Source: Hymenopus coronatus (Eukaryota; Arthropoda; Insecta; Mantodea; Hymenopodidae). Taken from it: a stretch of DNA of 64,000 nt. The position numbers and the translations under genes were made by a program. This document shows positions 25,991 to 38,535 of the stretch, piece after piece. Position 1 is the stretch's first letter. Each line of letters opens with the position of its first letter. The stretch is taken from positions 395,774,632 to 395,838,631 of the forward strand of contig CM060900.1 in assembly GCA_030762935.1 (NCBI GenBank), read 5' to 3'. The notes beneath the pieces are model-generated. The model worked only from the letters and a program-made list of their open reading frames with translations. It was not told where the DNA came from and searched no databases.

Positions 25991-27002
25991 TAAACTGAAG
26001 GCTTGTTTGGATGCATTTTAACTTAAGGCTACGGGAATTACTCCTGATTGTAGTTTTTGTTATTTCATGATACGCTTCACGCCAATTGGTTCTAACTACC
26101 ATGTGACATCGCTTAATTTACCGGGAAGGAAAAGATTGACACTGCCAAACTTTTAAGCTATGACGCGTTAAGTTAAGTGAGTTAAGTCAGCACTAAGTAT
26201 CTCCATTTAATACGATATGTTAGACATTAACGTTACGTCGTGTTAAGTCAAGTCACGTTACGTCAGGTTCGTTCTAATCCCGGTATTAGTCTAACACATC
26301 TCCCCGATATTTGCCGGCTGTAACGACTAAAGAAAAAAATGCAAAAACAGAGAGGATAACCCTGATGGAATGTTTGATGTAAAAGTTTTAATAAGTATTT
26401 AAATTCATAATTATTGTCCAAGGAAAATGTTAATTTTATTCGTCTTGAAAAAAATATACACTAAATTTTCAAGGCTATGACAAACCTTTACCGACTAGTG
26501 TGAGACTTAAAATCAAATACGATACACAAGTAAATTATTAATAGTCTATGCGCCAACTTATTTTCCTTAACTAATCATGGGGAAATAGTTTATGGTTTTT
26601 ATGTTACAAGTCAACTAATAAGAATGCAGTGTAACATTTAGTTATAGCTTTCACCGCCTGTAAATACATTGTCCTCATCATTATATTATTTTTTGCCTTT
26701 TAATAACTGCTGTAGAAATTACATTTAGGACCATTAGAAAAGAAATAACGTATTTATTTTAATAGCTGTATAACTTTTAAACTATACAAATTCTACAGAA
26801 TTCTTCTAATACACCTTTTCATTAAATTATGTCATAAGCACAAATAAGGAAAAAAGGTAAATTGTTGCACATAAATAAAACATTATAAATTATTAGTTTA
26901 GCGTGCAACAGTGTTATTAGCACTATTCTTTATGAATTAACATGATGCTTCTCATATGTTTGAACGTTGTAAAAGGAGCTCATTTCTATCAAAATTTCTT
27001 AA

Positions 27003-27004
<2 letters not shown>
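25991..27004. other. AT-rich stretch without a recognised gene
   Basis: Near 26160-26275 there is a loose cluster of 'gttaagt/gttacgtc' decamers. Otherwise nothing recognisable. Confidence 0.45.

Positions 27005-27033
<29 letters not shown>
27005..27033. repeat. (TA)n microsatellite
   Basis: Twenty-nine bases of alternating AT. Confidence 0.95.
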
Positions 27034-27035
<2 letters not shown>

Positions 27036-27874
27036 ATGGGAGGTGAATAAGTGCAAATAACTTAATATTGTGTAGTGAACAATATGTATAACACATAAGG
27101 TGTTTCATTTTTTCCGTTTATTAGTAGCATTGACAGAATTGAAGAATAAATTGTAGGGTCTAATATGTTTTAAACGGCCCTCCGTTATGTCTATTGTTTA
27201 CATCCATTACGCAACAGCCAGCTCCCGTGCTTACTACAACTTGCACACCGTCAACCTGTATTCGCCTGAATCTTAGTGAGGAAACGAGGAACCGATTCAG
27301 TCCCAAATTTTCTTTTTCAATTTGAATGGCTTTACATATGCTAAGTTAGTAGATATTCATTTAATTTCGCAACAATTTTGGACTCTGCCAATGCTACGAG
27401 GAACTGTATTTCGAAGATTCCTAAATCGTCATCTTCCCAAAAGACGAACGTAAACTACAGTATATCAAAATATATGTAACACTGATTCCCTTATTCCCAA
27501 TCTGAATATTTAAATTGAACCTGAAATACAGTGTGAATCCTAATCAGATAATGTTATATGCAAATAAAACCGTATCGTTACCCAGATGGAAGTGTCAGTG
27601 CGAGCGATATTCTTCTTTCGCATCACACCGCCTATAGTCGGACAGGACAAAGAGCAGAGCAAGATCAGCCATGTGACAATTTGATCACTAGTTTTATTAA
27701 GTTTCCTTTTCCTGTTTCCGAAAGTATGCTTCTGAATAATGCAAGTTGCAGGGAATACAGTAATTGAAGACCGGTGGGTAAACAGTGCTAAGAAGTGCGC
27801 AGTGCTTCCACCAGAGGGTCATGAGAGTCACAAGCAATAATCACGTACAGGATTAAGAAGTCCGCCTATGTATT
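27034..27874. other. Stretch without a recognised gene
   Basis: Only a 69-codon open frame near 27558 with no family match. Confidence 0.45.
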
Positions 27875-28115
27875 GCGGGGTCTTCGTGGTTTAGGGGTAC
27901 ATTCCAGCCTCTGGTTCCCAAGGTCGCGGGTTTAATCCCGGCGCGGGCGATGGATTTTTTTGGGGGCGTAAATCCCTTGGCATGGCTTCCTTCGGACGAT
28001 AAGTAAAGCCGTTGGACCGCATAGTTGATTTATAACACTTAAAAGAACCTCAAGCCTGATAAAAAGGCCTCTTAGCAAAATTAAACGGAGTTTCCGGTCT
28101 AATATAAAATGAGAC
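27875..28115 (+). repeat. SINE-B, full copy
   Basis: tRNA-Glu/Asp-like head: 'gtcttcgtggtttaggggta' (A box region), then 'ggtcgcgggtttaatcccgg' (B box). The body has 'gggcgatggatttttt', 'cttccttcgg', 'taaagccgttggacc', 'aagaacctcaagcctgat' and 'aaaaggcctcttagcaaaat'. This is the best-preserved member in the window. Confidence 0.88.
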
Positions 28116-28179
28116 GCTAAGAACCGCAGCAGTTAAACAATGTCCCTGAGTAACACTCACTTAAACTCAATTTAATTCC

Positions 28180-28415
28180 TGTAGTGCGGGACTAGCGTGT
28201 CTTCTTCACATTCAAGAGGTCCCGAGCTCAAATCTCCGTTAGGGTGAGTTACCCGTGTAAAGTATTTTTTTAGGTTTCCCCTTATCCTGAAAAGACGAAT
28301 GTCGAGTAGCTTCATGGACCTCGAGCTCATTTGAGCATCATTTCACCAATTTCATTCATCGTCCGGTATAACCTGCCAGATTAAAGGACGTTAAAGCTAC
28401 AAAAATAAATTAAAC
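28180..28415 (+). repeat. SINE-D
   Basis: tRNA-like head 'gtgcgggactagcgtgtctt' with a weak B box 'agctcaaatctccgttag'. It is followed by 'gggtgagttaccc', 'ggtttccccttat', 'catggacc' and 'atcatttcaccaattt', and an A-rich end. It is collinear with 51064-51255. Confidence 0.75.
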
Positions 28416-28717
28416 TGAAGATAAGCAGTCAATTAAAGTAATATTAATAGTAATGCTAATGAAGATAATAACAATACATTAAAGATTTCATACGGTGTGT
28501 ATGAAACTTTGTATTGGAGTACCTTCTAGTGTCACAAATGTAAACATTTGGCATTCCTGCACTATAGGCACGACGGATACAGATTAGCGATTAGCATACC
28601 TTCCATAAAAGTTGTAAATGTTGCATAATTGAAATCATCAGGACTTAAAAAATTCTGTGTCTCTTTGTGAAAAGTCGTTTTAGTGACATGCAAGATGATG
28701 TTGCTGTTTCCAAGGCG

Positions 28718-28795
28718 TGCATACCTGTTTTACGCCCCAAAAAATCCTCCGCCGAGTTTGAACCCCAGACCTTGGGAACCAGAGACTAGGTAGTG
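28718..28795 (-). repeat. SINE-B head fragment, inverted
   Basis: Only the tRNA-like head and the start of the body remain. On the minus strand: 'tctggttcccaaggtctgg', 'gggttcaaactcggcgg', then 'aggattttttggggcgtaaa'. Confidence 0.75.
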
Positions 28796-29117
28796 AGCAT
28801 AAAGAAAAAAATAATATTACTGTAGGCTTGTGCTGCCACTTTTCATTCATTAAAGCTAGCTTTATTTGATACTGAAAAAACAAATACAGATTTTTAATTA
28901 CTTGTCTATCTAAAAGCTGACTTTGTTCTCTCAAAAGTAAAAGCCCTGTAACGGAAGTGAAAAACATGGCAACACTATTTTCCGCCTGTATACCCTGATC
29001 TTGACAACATGGACTCTAGTACGTCTTGGTACTGGTTTTCAATGAAAGAGATTCTTTCAACGTTTCCGCTGATATGCGACAGCTGAAGAATGAAGACCGT
29101 TGACGTTAACACTGCCA

Positions 29118-29225
29118 CTGACCGAGTTTAATTGGAATTACCCCGCTGAGTTCTGCAACTCTTATAACGTGCGAAGGTTTATCTGCACACGCAAATACGG
29201 TGCTGTTGGGCCACCTGGTAGCGTA
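29118..29225 (+). repeat. Repeat F
   Basis: Has 'gctgagttctgcaactctta', 'taacgtgcgaaggtttatct' and 'gttgggccacctggta', collinear with 24786-24895. Confidence 0.7.
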
Positions 29226-29935
29226 GCCATCTCCTGATACAAATTTGGAAGTACGTTTAATGGAAAGCTGGAGACATTCAAAGACCTACATCTGGTTTCT
29301 TTGTAGAAGTGTGTAAACAACCTAAGGTGTTTATTAAAGCCACTGAACCTTGAACAAATAGAGTTAGTCGCCGGAGAAGAAATTGCTAGCATATCAGTTG
29401 AAATTCTGAGAAACTTCAGAGAAGTTCTATACAAATATATGGGTGTTGGTGAAGACCAGTTAAAGTATGTATTTTTAAGAAGTTCCGGATATACACAAAC
29501 GATGCATTCAATGTAATCAGATGGTGAAGGTTCTTTCAATACAATACCTTAAAGTTTCATTACCATAATTTATAGCCTCCGCTCACGTGCAGTAAGCTGT
29601 ACCTCCATATAGATTGAAATTGTGACTGCAATAACACACTTTGTTTTCCTCTCTCCAAAGAAAAAGTTTCCGAAGTTTGTAGTAGATATTTAGGAAAAAA
29701 GTATTCTTAGTATTTCCCCTATCTGGAAGAGAAGCAACATTACATTTCATACTAATCTGCGTATTGAGAGCATACTTCGCTAACGCACATTATTCAGTAA
29801 AGTTGATTCTTCATTTTTTTTAAAAGAATCAAGCTGCCTTTAGTAAACCCGTTTTACACAAAATATCGCCCGTTTGACATTGCGGGTTATGTGTCAAACG
29901 TTTGTCCATACTCGATTTATTTATAGTCTGTTACC
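29226..29935. other. Stretch without a recognised gene
   Basis: A minus-strand open frame of 125 codons (29162-29539) overlaps repeat F at its end and has no recognisable family. Nothing else seen. Confidence 0.45.
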
Positions 29936-30099
29936 ACTATGACACCACAGGCGACGACATTGATGATACAGGAATGAATATAGAGCACGGTGGAATGCGA
30001 TAGCGGGAGAAACCGTAGAATCCAGCTAAAACCCGCTCCTGCGACGCTTTGTCCAGCACAAATCCCACATGCGTTCACCTTGGTCTGAGGCGAGCGGCC
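29936..30099 (-). repeat. SINE-A, truncated inverted copy
   Basis: Keeps 'accacaggcgacgacatt', 'gtggaatgcgatagcggg', 'aaacccgctcctgcgacgc' and 'caaatcccacatgcg', but has lost much of the tRNA-like head before the terminal 'gcggcc'. Confidence 0.8.
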
Positions 30100-30681
30100 C
30101 ATATACTTGGCTTAGAGGCTGTAGTTCTAATAAAGTGAAGAGCCGACATGGAGAGTAAAATATTCTGAAGCTAAAACTATTAAGCACGCCAGATATGTTT
30201 TATATGCCAGAATGAAGCATCTTTGTTATTTGTCTGTAACTTCTCACGAGCTAGTATTAAACCATGAAAATATGACGTGACCAAGGGTATTCGTCAGAAG
30301 CAGTGCTACTAGCTATGTGAAAGTGTGGTTAGAGAAAATGTCTACGCTAAAATCCTTTGTTACGCTACACCATTTTTTAGGAATAATATATATTGAATTG
30401 TGGGTGTATAAAAACCATAGCTAGAAAATTAAACACTTAACTCTGCAGGATAATAAAAGCAGAAAACGTTGTTATATTGTTGTGTCGGCGAATGAAATGG
30501 GTGAGATATTTTCAAATAATGTTTACGTGTCGCCTTGGACTGAATTGTTTGCAGTTTAAAAGTGCCTTAGAGAAGCGATATCTTTAGTGCAGAAGTTAAC
30601 TTGTTTACGTTTTTGAAAGGTGGATTTGCACTGAAGCCATTAATACTCTATAGGAGTGTGGTGCACAGTTTGAAATTTGCC

Positions 30682-30870
30682 CTCTGCGGTGTCGTGGTTA
30701 CCATTCTTGTACCCAAGGTAGCGGGTTCAAATCCTTAATATGGCTTCCCTCGGAAGTGAAGTAAAGCTGTTGGTCCCGTGCCGTAGATGGGAACAAGCCT
30801 CATAAAAGAGGTACCTGAGCAAAATTAAGCGGTCTTTCAGCCCAACATGCTAAGAAGAGCAGCAGTTAAA
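30682..30870 (+). repeat. SINE-B, internally deleted copy
   Basis: Head 'ctgcggtgtcgtggttacca', B box 'gcgggttcaaatcc', then a jump to 'atggcttccctcggaagtg', 'taaagctgttggtcccgtgc' and 'gagcaaaattaagcgg'. About 25 bases between the head and the body are missing compared with 27875-28115. Confidence 0.82.
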
Positions 30871-31658
30871 ATAGTGCATATAAACAAACTCAATTTAATT
30901 TTAATTTTACGGTTTGAAAACATTACCAAGACATACATGTTTGAGAAGCGATATTGTGTGTACTGGTGTTAAAATGTAACATCCTTGCAGTAAGTCGGAA
31001 ACGGTGTACCATATTTTAGTGATTGTCTTACAGTCGGCTGGCTGGTAGCATGGGAAATGTAAAAAATTACTGACAAATCTTCCCATTTCCAGTAGGTAGA
31101 ACCATTGCACATGTCGTTACAGCTGTAGTGTAAGGAGGAACAGAGGGGAAAATATTTACCGCGATTCTTTATCGAGCGTGCTGGACATTATTGGCAGACG
31201 GGGAAGACGTGGAGGGAGTAGGTAAATTTCTACTGTTGAGACAGCTGAGATCTGAGAAGAATGATAATAGGGAAATGGATGTAAGAAGAATGAAACTTTG
31301 GTGTTGATGCTTTTTTTAAAATTATTTTTTTCTCTTTTCGTTGGGATGCTGTGTTCATATATCTTAGTTGTTATTTATACACTAATGTATCATAAAATGG
31401 TTTACCTTATTTTGTGTTTTTCTAATACTTAGGATGCTATTTAATTTATGTTTAGTGTTTTTTTTGTTTTTTTTTTTTTTCGTGCAATGCTGTTTTCTTG
31501 TAGCTGTGTCTTTTGATTTTCTTCTGTGTTTTGACTTGTTATTTTTAAATTTTGCTAGTATTTATGTATTATAATAGCATTTACGGTCTGTCGTTACATG
31601 TACTTGACAGGAATATGTGCATATGCACTGCTATTTAAATGAGCTTTTATTGTTTATG
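30871..31658. other. T-rich stretch without a recognised gene
   Basis: T-rich low-complexity sequence at about 31310-31570. No gene or repeat recognised. Confidence 0.45.
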
Positions 31659-31864
31659 GTGTTTAACACCTGCTTTTACAGCATATGGAACCGCAGGCGA
31701 TAACACAGATAATAGATACTATGAAGATAGCACACCATTGAAATATGATAGCGGGGGAAACTGGAGGACCCGGAGAAAACCGTTTCTGAGCCTCTAATAT
31801 AAATCCCACATGCGGTCGCCTGAGATCGTACCCTTGGTGAAAACAGAAAGGTCACAGCGCGACC
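31659..31864 (-). repeat. SINE-A, decayed inverted copy
   Basis: Tail 'gtgtttaacacctgctttta', 'gaaccgcaggcgataacac', then a mutated body and a shortened head ('gcggtcgcctgagatcgta'). Confidence 0.82.
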
Positions 31865-32844
31865 CTTATTTAAGAAAGCAGACCCATTGATTCACGTATA
31901 TTCTAATGCACATTATGGGATTTGCTATATATGCTATATTTTTACCATTTGTCTTCCATAAAATGCACTGTATTCAGCATTTACTCACACGTTTAAAACT
32001 TAAAATCTAGATCTTAATTGTGAAAAAGGGAATAAATTATATTTCGTAATCATTTCTGGTCTCTTCAAAACTATAGATACATAATATATAAGCTATACTT
32101 ATTTTATTTGATATACTTCGTATACCTATTTGATCAGAGATATTTCTATACCGAAAAAATCACACTAAGAAGCCCATAACACCGACAAACTCCGTAAAAA
32201 GAAACTACTAATTTCATAATTTTAAAAGTCTAATGTTAAGTAGGTTCGTCTATTTGAGCGTAGACTTGTCTCTGATATTTGACAAAGCACATTAGACTCT
32301 GTCGGGAAACAAGAAAGGCTGTGGTTCAAACTTCGCAAGTATTTAATTAAAACGGTAGGAGTTCTGCACTTCGGTTAAATTGATATTTCAATTACGGTAT
32401 GCAAATTAGCTCGGCTAAACCACAAACTTAAGTTTTTAGAGTGAGTAATTAAAGCGGGAAATATATATATAAGAACTCCAGCAAATAAATATAGCCAACT
32501 CCGTGAACTTATTAGAACACGCATGAAGAGACTTAAAATAAAATTGAAAATAAAAAGGAGGGGTGGTTTCTAAAGCGTAGAGAAAATACTGAAATACTGA
32601 GAATTAAAATCTTTGTTTGTAACCATCGTGGTCAGATCCGTGCCAAGCTAAGTTTCGGAAGTTCTTGTCAATAAGAATGTTTCCTTGGAATGGGGTATTA
32701 GTTTGCTTTGACCACAGCATGATATATTTAATCGCTTCCAGTTTGGTTTATATTTTTTCCTTCTCCACTACGTACTTAAATTGGTAGGCACAACATTGGT
32801 ATGTAAAGGGGAAACCTCGCTTACTGTGACACCGTATGAATCGA
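31865..32844. other. AT-rich stretch without a recognised gene
   Basis: Nothing recognisable apart from short AT runs. Confidence 0.45.
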
Positions 32845-33290
32845 TTGTTGCTATACCTCGGGAGGCAAGGATGAGGTGAAGGAGCCGCAGCAGGTCCCAG
32901 GCCGCAGGCAGATAGATCCACAGAGGCACGCAAATGTCCCTAACATTTTCAATTCAAACACCCGCGCACCTTTAGGGAGCAATACCAAGAGAGCGACGCA
33001 GCAATCCTAGGAAAAGACACAGCTCACTCAGTAGGTTATGGGGAACAATATTTCCAATATGCTAGCAACTGCGCCATCTGCGTGTCATCACCGACATTAC
33101 AGGACCTGAATGTACACTGAAACATAAAAAGTAACTGAAATGAGAGAAAGGAGAATCGTGGTAGAATACGCCAATTCGGTACTTTCCTTGGCGAGCAGGG
33201 GAAAACCCTGAAAAATCCATGGTCAGAATGAACGGTCACCGTGAATCGAACCTGGTCTTCCCAAATGCACATCTCCCATCTCGCTCCGTA
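32845..33290 (-). repeat. SINE-C, inverted copy
   Basis: On the minus strand: head with B box 'ggttcgattcacggtgacc' near 33235-33256, then 'cattctgaccatgg', 'cagggttttcccctg', a middle part with 'ggcgcagttgctagc', and a GC-rich 3' half near 32850-32920. It is collinear with 35825-36305 and 58275-58640 in its first half. Confidence 0.65.
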
Positions 33291-33334
33291 CGTATTCACA
33301 GTAAGGGGGTGTTGTACTCCATCTAAAATGTTGA

Positions 33335-33560
33335 TACTAATATTTCACCCTAAATCCACAAAGATTTTAGAAAAAAGTCCTAGTGTTTTCTTATCTATCT
33401 GTGAACGACATAACTCAAAAACAAAAAGTCGGTTAAATACCAAACGTGACATTCGGCATCTTCCAGTGATCCTTAAAGAACACCCCAACCTTAAGCTACC
33501 CTTTACAGGGAACATCTTTCAAATATTTTTATTTTCTCAAAAATAGTGCTAAAATTTTTG
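33335..33560 (-). repeat. Element G, inverted fragment
   Basis: Reverse complement of the middle of element G: 'cataactcaaaaacaaaaa', 'taaataccaaacgtgac', 'aagctaccctttacaggga' and 'aaaatttttgatta' line up in order with 3705-3900. Confidence 0.7.
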
Positions 33561-33949
33561 ATTAAGGTGCCATAGGTTTAAGATATTCATGACAAATGAA
33601 GTGGGAATCTATGATATTCTGGAAAGCTCTATGAAGTCGTCTCCATTCAGAATGATGTTTATATAATTGCTAAACTTTAGATATCGTTATAAAACACAAG
33701 TTAGGTCATATAATTTGTTTGTGCAGTGAAAAATTTGCAAGATAACTGTTGTTATTGGTTTGAAGTTTCAAATATTTGTAGTTTTCTCCACTGGAACTTT
33801 TTTCTTTCTTTTTACCCCTGACCATGCAAACAGCATAGAATTTAAAGTCACACACAGCGACACGTTCTTTAAAGTTGCGTGTAATTATTTACCTACGGTA
33901 TTCTATAAACGGAATGTGTATTAGTGAATTGAAAATGTATCTGGATTAA

Positions 33950-34600
33950 GATGAGGCATCTGTGACATTTGGAAAATCCACACTTTCCAAAATATCCTAT
34001 TGTGATTTATACGAGTTATTATACATAATCGTAATATTTTTGCCCTGAATCAAAGTCCGTTGTTTAAATAATAATTTTAGTGCCTAAATTCAGTCTTTTA
34101 ACAAAATGCAGTTACGTCATACATTTTTAAAATATTCATATACAAAACTCCAGTTTTATAGTAAATAAATTTACAGATAAATCTATCATACTATATTATT
34201 TTATATTCGGCCTGATTACTGAAGAAAAATTATTACCTTCTGTAGTCTTCAAAACTTTAAGTTCTCAAAATTTAATATTTTAGCTTGTTAAAAATTAGAG
34301 CAGTATTACAAAGTAATACAATCGTTTTCTTTAATGTGTTTTTGAGAGGCAATTAACATTTTTAAAGTAAACTAAAGAAATATTGGAATATTGTGGAACA
34401 TTTCGTTGGAAAAAATTGCGAGAAAATAAGGTTTAAAACTAACAGTGCCTATTTATAAGCATACGTCTACCCACCTATAGCTTCAGTTAATTTTTAGTTA
34501 GTGCGCCAAGTGGGAAAAACAATATACCTATTTTCTTAAAGCTTAAAATTCATATATTTTCTTATGGGACAAAATAAGTTATTAACTTTTTACAACTTTT
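33950..34600 (-). repeat. Element H, inverted copy
   Basis: The reverse complement is collinear with 25385-25990, including 'cccacttggcgcact' at 34505-34520 and 'cacattaaagaaaa' near 34330. About 650 bases with no coding frame in common between the copies. Confidence 0.65.
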
Positions 34601-35245
34601 GTTCAAATGTCACTTCTTAACAAGAACTACTTTGTTTTAAACAATAGTGTTTGTGTAGAGAGGGTCACGTTAGTCGAACATTCCGGCTGTTCCTCTTTTT
34701 CTCATTTAGGCATACGTAGATCGGCTGCATGCAAATCTCTGCGTTATAATTTGCTGGCTTTTGCTCCATATCGCCATTTAAATCCCACTTAGGACACGAA
34801 GAAGCAACGTACGTTTAGCAAAACCTCACAGTTTACTTTCTGCTGCGATTTTTATGAAGCTGGTTGTTTTAGCAATGTAATGCAACTTTGTTGTTTATAT
34901 CTACTAAGGGTACGTTTTAGGAGCCAGCAGATAGTGAAAGGTATCATAAACAGGCTTCGAAATTTACGAGCGTCGTAACGACTGAAAGTTGTATTTCTTC
35001 ATCGTTACTGACATTTCTTTATGTGACTGTTGTATAAACCTGGCTATGTTCTTTAGTGTGTTACTGAAGAGTCTAACATTCAGGTTGGCTTAATTTCGGG
35101 AAGAGTGCAGGTATAACTTATATACAACCAAGGTGCTGAAAGAGCAAACAATGCATTTTGGCTAACCTTTGGTCATACATTAATGCTATAAAATAGTGCT
35201 GATTACCATAATGTTTATGCCACTCAAATAAAATATCTAACACAT
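34601..35245. other. Stretch without a recognised gene
   Basis: Only a 61-codon open frame near 34607 with no family match. Confidence 0.45.
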
Positions 35246-35266
35246 ACACACACACACACACACACA
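35246..35266. repeat. (AC)n microsatellite
   Basis: A short AC run just upstream of SINE-B. Confidence 0.9.
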
Positions 35267-35286
35267 GGTACCTGGACAGTGTCTTT

Positions 35287-35515
35287 TTGGTCTCCGTGGA
35301 GTAGTGGTAACCGTGCCTCTTGTGCTCAAGGTCGCGAGTTTAAACCCCAAGAAGGGCAATGGATTTTTTTTTCGGGCGTAAAATCCTAAGCAATTGCTTC
35401 CTCCGGAAGAGAAGTAAAGGCGGCCGGTCCCGTGTCGTAGATTTACGGCACATAAAAGAACCTCAAGCCTGATAAAGGCGTCTCTGGGCAAAATTAATAA
35501 ATAGTCTTTCATGAG
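35287..35515 (+). repeat. SINE-B, full copy
   Basis: Head 'ggtctccgtggagtagtgg', B box 'gtcgcgagtttaaacccc', then 'gggcaatggattttttttt', 'gcttcctccggaagag', 'cccgtgtcgtagatttacgg' and 'cataaaagaacctcaagcc'. It lies just after the (AC) run. Confidence 0.88.
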
Positions 35516-35824
35516 AGCTTGAGAACCATAGTGGTTGAAGACCGTCCATAAATAAAACATTTCCATTTGCATTCAGCAAGTGTCCAGAGGTATTCACTAA
35601 AGCACAAAACACATTTTCGCGCGCCAAAATATAACAATTTATGTTCTTAATCCAAACGTTCTAAGTCTCGAAGTTAGCCCGGTGCCTGACAATCATAACC
35701 CTCAATCAGCTGCATCCCCTGGAAATTAAATACCTGTAAATCTGATTTAATATGAAATGAATATTTTATAGTCGATGCATATATTCTGTTGTTTTGGGTG
35801 AATTCTAAACCTTAGACCCATTTA

Positions 35825-36305
35825 TATATTGCTTTTGTTACCAACAGGATCAGTCTAGGAGAAGGGTTACATACCATGGAGGAGCCCCCGAAGAAGAGGT
35901 AAAGCACCGCATGCAACCCAGAGTAGCTCATTTTGTTTTTAACGTGACCCCTAGAGCGAGGGATGTGAGGGAGACTCTAAGGACGACCATACCCGTACGA
36001 CGATGGACACCGAGTCCCCCAGAGGTCTGAAGGCATAGGGACTCACCCAGCATAAATAAAGCATACAAAGCTGCGTCGCCTGGTTCTACAACCTTGAAAC
36101 AGAATAGGAAACTATGTAGACAGGAAATTATGGGCGGAAAAATCATGGTAGAAGAGGACTCACTCCAGCATTTGCCTACGGAACCGGAAAGACCTAAATA
36201 AAGGCCATCAGAGTGGCCGTCCCGACGGGAATCAAAACCGGGACCTACAGAATGCGAGTCTCACGTGTTACCGTAAAAGCATTACACTTGGTGGATCAAG
36301 CATAA
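35825..36305 (-). repeat. SINE-C, near full-length inverted copy
   Basis: Read on the minus strand from 36305: head with B box 'ggttttgattcccgtcgg', 'ggccactctgatggcc', 'ggcaaatgctggagtgagtc', 'caggcgacgcagctttgta', and 'atcgtcgtacgggtatggtc' with 'gtcgtccttagagtctccc' towards the 3' end. The last parts match 58275-58640 closely. Confidence 0.72.
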
Positions 36306-36462
36306 GTTCTCTATAAGTAGCAGTCTGAAATTTATGATACGCACGTAAAAACTGTATAATCGTACAGCATCTTTTGAATAAACATAACATATAAATGGAG
36401 TAAAAGCTGGACCTATTTGTAAGGGTTACATATATTTTAGAATGATGGCAATTTTGTTCAGA

Positions 36463-36890
36463 TTAAAGCATAGCGTGCTCAAAATAACTTACACTGCACA
36501 GCTCTGTTCTGAGACTATTCTTTTCTATGTGTCATCTTGCATCACAGGCGTAACTGGTCCAAAGGCTCAGTAAATGGCTTCTCTGAGATCATTAACATTC
36601 ATGGGCACTGTTCAGGGACAACATTCTTCACTAAACTTCAGAGGAAGGATTTGGGTGATATGATATGTGAGAATTTTCAAATCACATAATTAGTCTACCT
36701 CAAGGCAGCAGCTGCTGCTGAATGTGTCATCCAAAAGGCTTTTGCCCAGTGAGATGGTGCACCATCATACGGGAACACGATATCTACGTTATCCTCATGG
36801 TGCTAAAATTGTGTGACAGTTAACATACTATAAAATGTATTTAGGGTGTTGGTGAGCTGTAAACGAAATTCGCTCATTGTAATCTCTAAC
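36463..36890 (-). pseudogene. Tc1/mariner-type transposase, decayed C-terminal part
   Basis: This is a broken remnant of a DDE transposase of the IS630-Tc1-mariner superfamily, the enzyme that cuts and moves the element in the nucleus. Read on the minus strand, translations in changing frames give 'IVFPYDGAPSHWA' (36742-36780), which holds the second catalytic Asp. Next come 'SLVKNVV' in place of the usual FLWG-VK block, 'NVNDLREAI' (36575-36602), 'TPVM', and a C-terminal 'SYFEHAML' (36466-36489) followed by a stop. Frameshifts and stops separate all of these, and the third Asp block is not readable. An upstream 'YSMLTV' segment near 36840 may be part of it. The N-terminal DNA-binding part and terminal inverted repeats were not found. 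Family membership is solid, but the subfamily is not. Confidence 0.8.
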
Positions 36891-36939
36891 GCCTACCTTG
36901 TAGATAAGAGGAAGTATAACTAAAACAAAAATTTGGATA

Positions 36940-37060
36940 AATAATAATAATATCTTCCATAGAGTTGGCAGGAACATTTTTAAAAGAATCCCTCAACCAT
37001 AAACTATACTTTACAAGCAAAACGACTCGTTATATTGTTCCTCAGGAATAGGCTAAATAA
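36940..37060 (-). repeat. Element G, possible inverted fragment
   Basis: Contains 'aaaagaatccctcaaccata' and 'aactatactttacaagc', like the reverse complement of the 'aaagggtagttt' zone of element G. Another possible piece (the 'cgagatatccgctgttaa' part) lies at 37840-37990. Confidence 0.45.
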
Positions 37061-38535
37061 ATTTGATTAACGCGTCATTTATTTAAGATACATATCATGT
37101 ATATATTGAATTTTGTCGGGACAGACTCTGAAAGAAGAGGTATTTTGTGAAACTGTAGATCTGTTTACAGCAGATATGGGAGCTTGCTCTCATCGCAGCT
37201 CAAATATTGCTACTCCTCTCTTGCCCACACTACTGTGCCTGCTTAACTGTGTACATGATGAATAACAACAAACAGCAGTCGGTGACATATCATTGATGGA
37301 AATTTTTGTACGGAAAAAGGCTAAGCAATTATTTTTCAATCCATGTTCATATAATTTAATAGATGCCCCATTGCAGAGGCTATTACTACTCATTACATTA
37401 CAGGGCAGTACTTCTCCTAAGACCATAGGAAACATGGCTTGCATCTTTACCAAGTGTTGCCAGCCGATACATACCCCAAATTGAGATATTTTGCAGGCTG
37501 TATTGTTGCAATGTTTGTTTCCACATACACGTGTGAGAGCAGTTCTTTTCGAAATTGAACAACATTAAGAGTGACACCTCTCCAGTTAAATAATGATGCC
37601 CTTTTATCAATACTACATCTCTCTACGTCTAGAGTTAATACTGATATTGGTAAATTGTATCGAGTTAAAGGTATCAGCTTTTTACTATACGCCCGTAAAA
37701 AGGTTTACATAGCCTCATTTGGGGAAGAAAGACTCAAAGCATATCTTGGTACTTTAACCTAAATAGTTCCGCCTCTGCTGTACTTTACATGCGAGCAACA
37801 ACCTTAATAACACCTGAGGTGGTATGGGAAGATGTCACACTTTCCTTTCGCTTAGCAGCCCTCCAAGGCTAGTTTAAAGCACACAATTTATTTCAAATAA
37901 CTATTTTGTGTCATCAGACATTTTCGAGATATCCGCTGTTAATGATTTTAATTAATCCTCTCATTTTTCGTTTTCAAGTACCATCATAATTCAGTTACCA
38001 CTTGCAATGTCGTAGAAACGATATAGAATTTGAAAGCCGGCATACAACGCCGCCTTTAAGTAGGTGATAGTCCCATTCACCTCTTGTCTTCATCTTGTAC
38101 CTAGATCGAAATGGTAATTAAACTATTTTTATCTTGATTAACTTGAAATGGATAGAAGACTAGGGTTTTGCAGCAATAGTTTACAGGAGCAATAAGGGAC
38201 ATTCATTATAAAGCTTCCAAGTCTAAATAATAATTTATTCAAATTTAATTTAACTAAGAAAAGCACGCCAACTTAAATATGGAAGTGGAAACTTAAAACT
38301 GGCCCTAATTGCATGTAAGGTTTCACGCCCTCACCCCCGCCCTCAAATCTCCAGTTTAAAATTTCAAAATTACTTTATATGTATATATTATAGAATACTT
38401 AATTCTTTATTCAGCTCATTCGTTAATTTTAGATCTTTTATTTTAAACCACTGCCTACCAGCCGGGATTTTTGCTACCGTGGAGAAACATTTTGTGCACC
38501 TCTTGTGTATTAAATGTTTGTAATTTTTTTTGGTA
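37061..38535. other. Stretch without a recognised gene
   Basis: Short open frames at 37190-37762 on both strands overlap each other and match no family that I know. Otherwise only the possible element G piece noted at 37840-37990. Confidence 0.45.

Noticed and set aside
27875..27955. Functional tRNA gene of Glu/Asp type
   Set aside because: A and B boxes are visible, but the stems do not pair well and the sequence continues into the SINE-B body.
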